Below are positions 61,101-64,000 of a stretch of 64,000 nucleotides of DNA, in pieces. The stretch spans positions 734,284-798,283 of the forward strand of contig NZ_PEKX01000007.1 in NCBI RefSeq assembly GCF_002796985.1, in the 5' to 3' direction. The translations under genes were made by a program, and so were the position numbers. The stretch comes from Pseudomonas sp. GTDB lineage: Bacteria; Pseudomonadota; Gammaproteobacteria; Pseudomonadales; Pseudomonadaceae. Positions within the stretch are counted from its first letter, which is position 1. The number at the start of each line of letters is the position of its first letter. The notes under the pieces are model-generated. The model was not told the DNA's origin and did no database searches. It worked only from the letters and a program-made list of their open reading frames with translations.

Positions 61101-64000
61101 CGGCCCGAGCATTGCGCCGAGTACCGAGCACGATATCCAGCTGACGGTGGATGAAACCCAGCTCAATCTGGATGCCACCAGCACGGCCAGCGTGTCCGAC
61201 CTGTTCACCTCCCACTTCGGCGCCGATGGCGCGGGCGGGATCGCCTACAAGGTCGAGGCTCAGGACAACACCGACAGCGGCCTGAAGGACACCGAAACCG
61301 GCAGCAAGATTTTCCTGTTCAACACCGCCAACGGTGTGGAAGGGCGCGTGGGCGGTGAAAATGGCGAAGTCGCCTTCCGCGTGACTCTGGGGCAGGACGG
61401 CAAGATCACCCTCGACCAGGTGCGCGCCGTCGTTCACCCAACCAGCGATGCCAATGAAGGCGTCAGCCTCGACCCGAACACCCTGACCCTGACCGCCACC
61501 ATCACCGACAAGGATGGCGACAGCTCCTCCGCGCATATCGACCTGGGCAGCAAGCTGAGCTTCCTCGACGACGGCCCGAGCATCGCGCCGTGCGCGGACG
61601 TGGATATCAAGCTGACGGTGGACGAAACCGAGCTGGGCGTGACCGACACCAGTTCGATCACGGTGTCCGACCTGTTCACCTCCCACTTCGGCGCTGATGG
61701 CGCGGGCGGGATCACCTACAAGGTGGAGACCCAGGACAACACCGACAGCGGTCTGAAGGACACCGAAACCGGCAGCAAGATCTTCCTCTTCAACACCGCC
61801 ACGGGAGTGGAAGGCCGTGTGGGCGGTGAAGGCGGCACAGTTGCGTTCCGCGTGACCCTGGGGCAGGACGGCACAGTCACCCTCGACCAGGTACGCGCCG
61901 TCGTACACCTCGATCCGGACAGCCATAACGAAGGCGTCAGCCTCGATTCGAACAGCATCAGCCTCACGGCGACCATCACCGACAAGGACGGCGACAGTGC
62001 CCAGGCGCATATCGACCTGAGCGGCAAGCTGAGCTTCCTCGACGACGGCCCGAGCATCGCGCCGTGCAACGATGTCGACATCAAGCTGAGCGTCGACGAG
62101 ACCCACCTCGGTACGCCGGACACCAGCAGCGCCTCGGTGGCCGACCTGTTCACCACCCACTTCGGTGCGGACGGCGCCGGCGATATCACCTACAAGCTGG
62201 CCGGGGCCGACAACACCGACACCGGCCTGAAGGACACCGCGACCGGCCAGAAGGTCTACCTGTACAACACCGACGCGGGTATCGAAGGCCGCCTGCAGGG
62301 CACCAGCACCGTGGTCTTCCGCGTGTTCGTCGATGGCGACGGCAAGGTCACCCTGGAACAGCTGCGTGCCATGGCGCACCCGGACGCCAGCAACCCCGAT
62401 GATTCCCTGAGCCTCAGCGGCCAGGTCACCCTGACCGCGACCATCACCGACAAGGATGGCGACAGCGCCAGTGCCCACATCGACCTGGGCAGCAAACTGA
62501 CCTTCCTCGACGACGGCCCGAGCATTGCCCCGTCCAGCATCTACGACATCAGCCTGGAGGTGGACGAGACCATCCTCGACAACGATGCCCGCGTCGAGAA
62601 CAGCCTGGTTTCGCTGCTGTTCGAGTCGCACTTCGGCGCCGATGGCGCGGGAGGCATCACCTACAAGGTCAGTACCGTGGATGGCACCGACAGTGGCCTG
62701 CGTGAAACCGCAAGCGGTGATCGCATCCTGCTGTTCAACGAGAACGACACCGTGGTCGGCCGCGTCGAGGGCAGCAATGCCATCGCCTTCGTGGTCAGCG
62801 AAGACCATGGCGCCCTGCAGCTCGACCAGCGTTTGGCCCTGGTACACCCGGATGCCGCCGACTCGGACGAACCGTTGCGCCTGGACAGCGGCAAGGTCAC
62901 CCTCACCGCCACCATCACCGATGGTGACGGCGACAAGGCGTCGGCCCATGTCGACCTGGGCAGCAAGATGGTGTTCTACGATGATGGCCCGCGCATCGAG
63001 CCGTGCACCGACGCCGATATCCGGCTGACGGTGGATGAGACCAAGCTGAGTGTTGACGCCCAGGCTTCCGCTAACGATGTAACGGCGCTGTTCACCAGCC
63101 ACTTCGGCAATGACGGTGCCGGCGGTATTACCTACAAGGTCACCACCACCGACGGCACCGACAGTGGCCTGCGGGACACTGCCACCGGTAGCAAGATCTT
63201 CCTCTACAACACCGCCAACGGCGTGGAAGGCCGTGTGGAGGGCACCAATCTGGTGGCCTTCAGCGTGACCGCCAACAACGGCGCGATCACCCTCGACCAG
63301 CAGCGTGCGTTGGTGCACCCGGTGATCACCGATGCCAATGATCCGCTGAGCATCGGCACTGACAAGATCACCCTCACTGCGACCATCACCGATGGCGACG
63401 GCGACCACGCTTCGGCCAGCGTGGACCTGGGCAGCAAGCTGACCTTCCTCGATGACGGCCCGAGCATCCAGCCGTGCACGGACGCCGACATTCGTCTGGA
63501 AGTGGACGAGTCCAACCTGGCCAGCAACGCCCGCGTCGAAGCGCCTGACGTGGCGACGCTGTTCACCACTGATTTCGGTGCCGACGGCGCTGGTGCGATC
63601 AGCTACAAAGTGAGCACCGTGGATGGTACCGACAGTGGCCTGCGCGAAAGCGCGGGTGGCGCACGCATCCTGCTGTTCAACGATGGCAACGGCGTCGTCG
63701 GCAAGGTGGAAGGCACAGGCGCCATCGCCTTTGTGGTGCGCCCCGATGGCGGTGCGCTCACCCTCGACCAGCGCGTGGCCTTCATCCATCCCGACGGCAA
63801 CAGCGACGATGAAACCCTGAGCATCGCCATCGGCAAGATCACCCTCACCGGCACCATCACCGACAAGGAAGGTGACAGCGACAGCGCCTCCATCGACCTG
63901 GGCAGCAAGCTGGTGTTCCACGACGATGCCCCGAGCATCAACGCCAACGCCGACAATGCACCGACCCTGACGGTGGATGAAACGGTGCTCTCCACCGACG
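58147..64000 (+). CDS. LapA/BapA-family giant adhesin, N-terminal part
   Basis: Open from ATG at 58147 (GGAGGAAGG upstream) to the window end, 1,951 codons, no stop. The N-terminal retention module (residues about 1-120: MATLMGVVSKVIGEVFAV, ITLGRDSALPM) is followed by a TAAG motif at residues 121-124, a LapG-type protease site, and the family block SFVLLTEVGGHLDPDIGFP. After an initial VCBS-like/T1SS-143-type domain, residues 527-1940 are nine tandem repeats of 156-158 residues (DUF5801/T1SS-143 type: LTVDE, DNTDSGLKDTETGS, FLDDGPSI), with a tenth beginning. At least four cysteines occur between repeats. Outer-surface biofilm adhesin; C-terminal RTX/secretion signal lies beyond the window. 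Confidence 0.9.
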   Translation, partial: MATLMGVVSKVIGEVFAVAADGSRRPLEQGDKVFVGEQLVTGANGAVALKIAGGGEITLGRDSALPMTAQMLSAAHQSDQGDQAVAQQQPATPTQQDVTDVKALQAAIAAGVDPTQAAEATAAGPSAAGAANGKPGGGHSFVLLTEVGGHLDPDIGFPTGPIGSGPLPLREFDGTPDVRAEAEPPVLPPDGVPSAGPGAASVFEAGLPGGLPNGAGEGSTFTGSLGYSFGSDGVGSFSWGTAGLPNLTSGGVPLTYSVSPDGLTLTGSANGAPVFTLTITDINTGAFELNLQQPLDHPDKGSEDTLTLEIPYTITDGNGTPAGGSLTVGVVDDAPQASLSTNNGVDVLLQTHDANTAGAAFDTSTADYSSAFQVTANYGGDGAGTTQLSYGLNLVGGNGADSGLTSGGAAIYLYSVGGAIVASTSASAAGVNGENTVFSLSVNGSTGVVTLTQFSAVDHVLPGSDGNYASQQAVLDSGLVQLQGNVTVTDRDGDSVSSSSSIDLGGRVSFTDDGPTIAVGDTEGLHLTVDESSLGQDATSTVAVGDLFNAQFGADGAGSITYKVGTTDNTDSGLKDTETGSQIFLFNTANGVEGRVGGVDGAVAFRVTLSEDGKITLDQVRALVHPDSTDANDPLSLGEGKISLTATVTDADGDHQSAGLDLGSKLTFLDDGPSISLGSSEGLHLTVDESDLSQDAASTVAVGDLFNAQFGADGAGSITYKVGTTDNTDSGLKDTETGSKIFLFNTANGVEGRVGGVDGAVAFRVTLSEDGKITLDQVRALVHPDSTDANDPLSLGEGRISLTATVTDADGDHQSAGLDLGSKLTFLDDGPRIAPIEGGDLHLSVDETTLGQPATSTSSVAELFNGQFGADGQGSITYKLEAANNTDSGLKDTETGSRIFLFNTASGVEGRLETSGETAFRVTIGQDGKVTLEQLRALAHGDPDDANDALNLAGKIALSATITDKDGDSATAQIDLGDKLSFLDDGPSIAPSTEHDIQLTVDETQLNLDATSTASVSDLFTSHFGADGAGGIAYKVEAQDNTDSGLKDTETGSKIFLFNTANGVEGRVGGENGEVAFRVTLGQDGKITLDQVRAVVHPTSDANEGVSLDPNTLTLTATITDKDGDSSSAHIDLGSKLSFLDDGPSIAPCADVDIKLTVDETELGVTDTSSITVSDLFTSHFGADGAGGITYKVETQDNTDSGLKDTETGSKIFLFNTATGVEGRVGGEGGTVAFRVTLGQDGTVTLDQVRAVVHLDPDSHNEGVSLDSNSISLTATITDKDGDSAQAHIDLSGKLSFLDDGPSIAPCNDVDIKLSVDETHLGTPDTSSASVADLFTTHFGADGAGDITYKLAGADNTDTGLKDTATGQKVYLYNTDAGIEGRLQGTSTVVFRVFVDGDGKVTLEQLRAMAHPDASNPDDSLSLSGQVTLTATITDKDGDSASAHIDLGSKLTFLDDGPSIAPSSIYDISLEVDETILDNDARVENSLVSLLFESHFGADGAGGITYKVSTVDGTDSGLRETASGDRILLFNENDTVVGRVEGSNAIAFVVSEDHGALQLDQRLALVHPDAADSDEPLRLDSGKVTLTATITDGDGDKASAHVDLGSKMVFYDDGPRIEPCTDADIRLTVDETKLSVDAQASANDVTALFTSHFGNDGAGGITYKVTTTDGTDSGLRDTATGSKIFLYNTANGVEGRVEGTNLVAFSVTANNGAITLDQQRALVHPVITDANDPLSIGTDKITLTATITDGDGDHASASVDLGSKLTFLDDGPSIQPCTDADIRLEVDESNLASNARVEAPDVATLFTTDFGADGAGAISYKVSTVDGTDSGLRESAGGARILLFNDGNGVVGKVEGTGAIAFVVRPDGGALTLDQRVAFIHPDGNSDDETLSIAIGKITLTGTITDKEGDSDSASIDLGSKLVFHDDAPSINANADNAPTLTVDETVLSTD
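58507..58518 (+). other. TAAG proteolysis motif in the adhesin
   Basis: Codons 121-124 encode T-A-A-G, the LapG cleavage motif known from LapA, at the expected place after the retention module. No lapD or lapG gene is in the window. Confidence 0.65.
59725..63966 (+). repeat. Nine in-frame tandem repeats of the adhesin
   Basis: Repeat starts (LTVDE-like codons) at 59725, 60199, 60673, 61141, 61612, 62086, 62554, 63025 and 63496; the next starts at 63967. Period 468-474 bases. Repeats 1 and 2 are almost identical at the DNA level; later ones diverge to the shared framework. Confidence 0.93.

Noticed and set aside
58636..63921. A 1,761-codon open frame on the minus strand opposite the adhesin
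   Set aside because: It is the antisense shadow of the GC-rich, periodic adhesin repeats. The plus-strand frame has the start, SD, LapA-type N-terminus and T1SS repeats; the minus product has only low-complexity Val/Ala/Gly-rich repetition.
36..63999. tRNA or rRNA genes
   Set aside because: No cloverleaf with a CCA end or conserved rRNA sequence was seen by eye on either strand.

Overview
The window looks like a chromosomal segment of a high-GC Pseudomonas, close to the P. aeruginosa / P. nitroreducens / P. citronellolis side of the genus. Gene content and order follow blocks I remember from P. aeruginosa PAO1 (locus numbers below are recalled, not searched): relA-mazG-lpxO-DUF2058 (PA0934-0937), fadL to a YafJ-type amidotransferase (about PA1288-1307), aceK-GNAT (PA1376-1377), and the aphA to gbuR stretch (about PA1407-1422). 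About 59 protein genes are supported, nearly all compact housekeeping or metabolic genes. I see no tRNA, rRNA, prophage, insertion sequence or CRISPR array. Copies of a Pseudomonas REP palindrome sit between genes, mostly as inverted pairs.

Layout. 1-3.6 kb: 3' part of relA with mazG overlapping it, then lpxO (minus) and a DUF2058 gene. 3.7-5.1 kb: a three-gene set of small proteins (thioredoxin-fold, DUF2024, Rof-like) divergent from a MarR regulator with four C-terminal cysteines. 5.3-20.1 kb: FadL porin, Sel1 protein, sulfurtransferase, acyltransferase, SMP-30-like protein, RNase D, YcgL, hydroxyacid dehydrogenase, nitroreductase, YcgN, CPCC protein, oligopeptidase B, HIT protein, amidotransferase and DUF2937. 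20.2-31.4 kb: aceK, two EamA permeases, a polyamine-type binding protein, cysK, a MoxR/VWA pair, an AraC regulator and DUF3079. 31.5-39.9 kb: lipoprotein, methyltransferase, large MscS-family channel, acetylpolyamine amidohydrolase with a second binding protein, EamA permease, and a short gene with an Anr-type promoter matching the SicX/PA1414 locus. 39.9-48.9 kb: MBL hydrolase and the guanidinobutyrate/arginine block (TPP decarboxylase, SSS and NCS1 transporters, NTF2-like protein, gbuA, gbuR), then a DTW protein. 49-52.4 kb: ABC-F ATPase, YjaB-like acetyltransferase and a SoxR/monooxygenase pair with a textbook SoxR promoter. 52.6-64 kb: a type I secretion system (HlyD-type, ABC, TolC-type) divergent from a giant LapA/BapA-family adhesin that runs off the window.

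How parts work together. Polyamine and arginine catabolism recurs: two orphan polyamine-binding proteins, an acetylpolyamine deacetylase, a 2-ketoarginine-type decarboxylase, a guanidinobutyrase and two permeases. The last 11 kb is one biofilm-adhesion locus: the adhesin has an N-terminal retention module with a LapG-type TAAG site, at least nine tandem repeats of about 157 residues, and its own secretion apparatus. The most interesting items are the Anr-type SicX-like gene, cysteines at repeat junctions of the adhesin, an intrinsic terminator in the adhesin leader, a polyproline micro-ORF upstream of an EamA permease, and the cysteine-bearing MarR next to a Rho-inhibitor-like gene.
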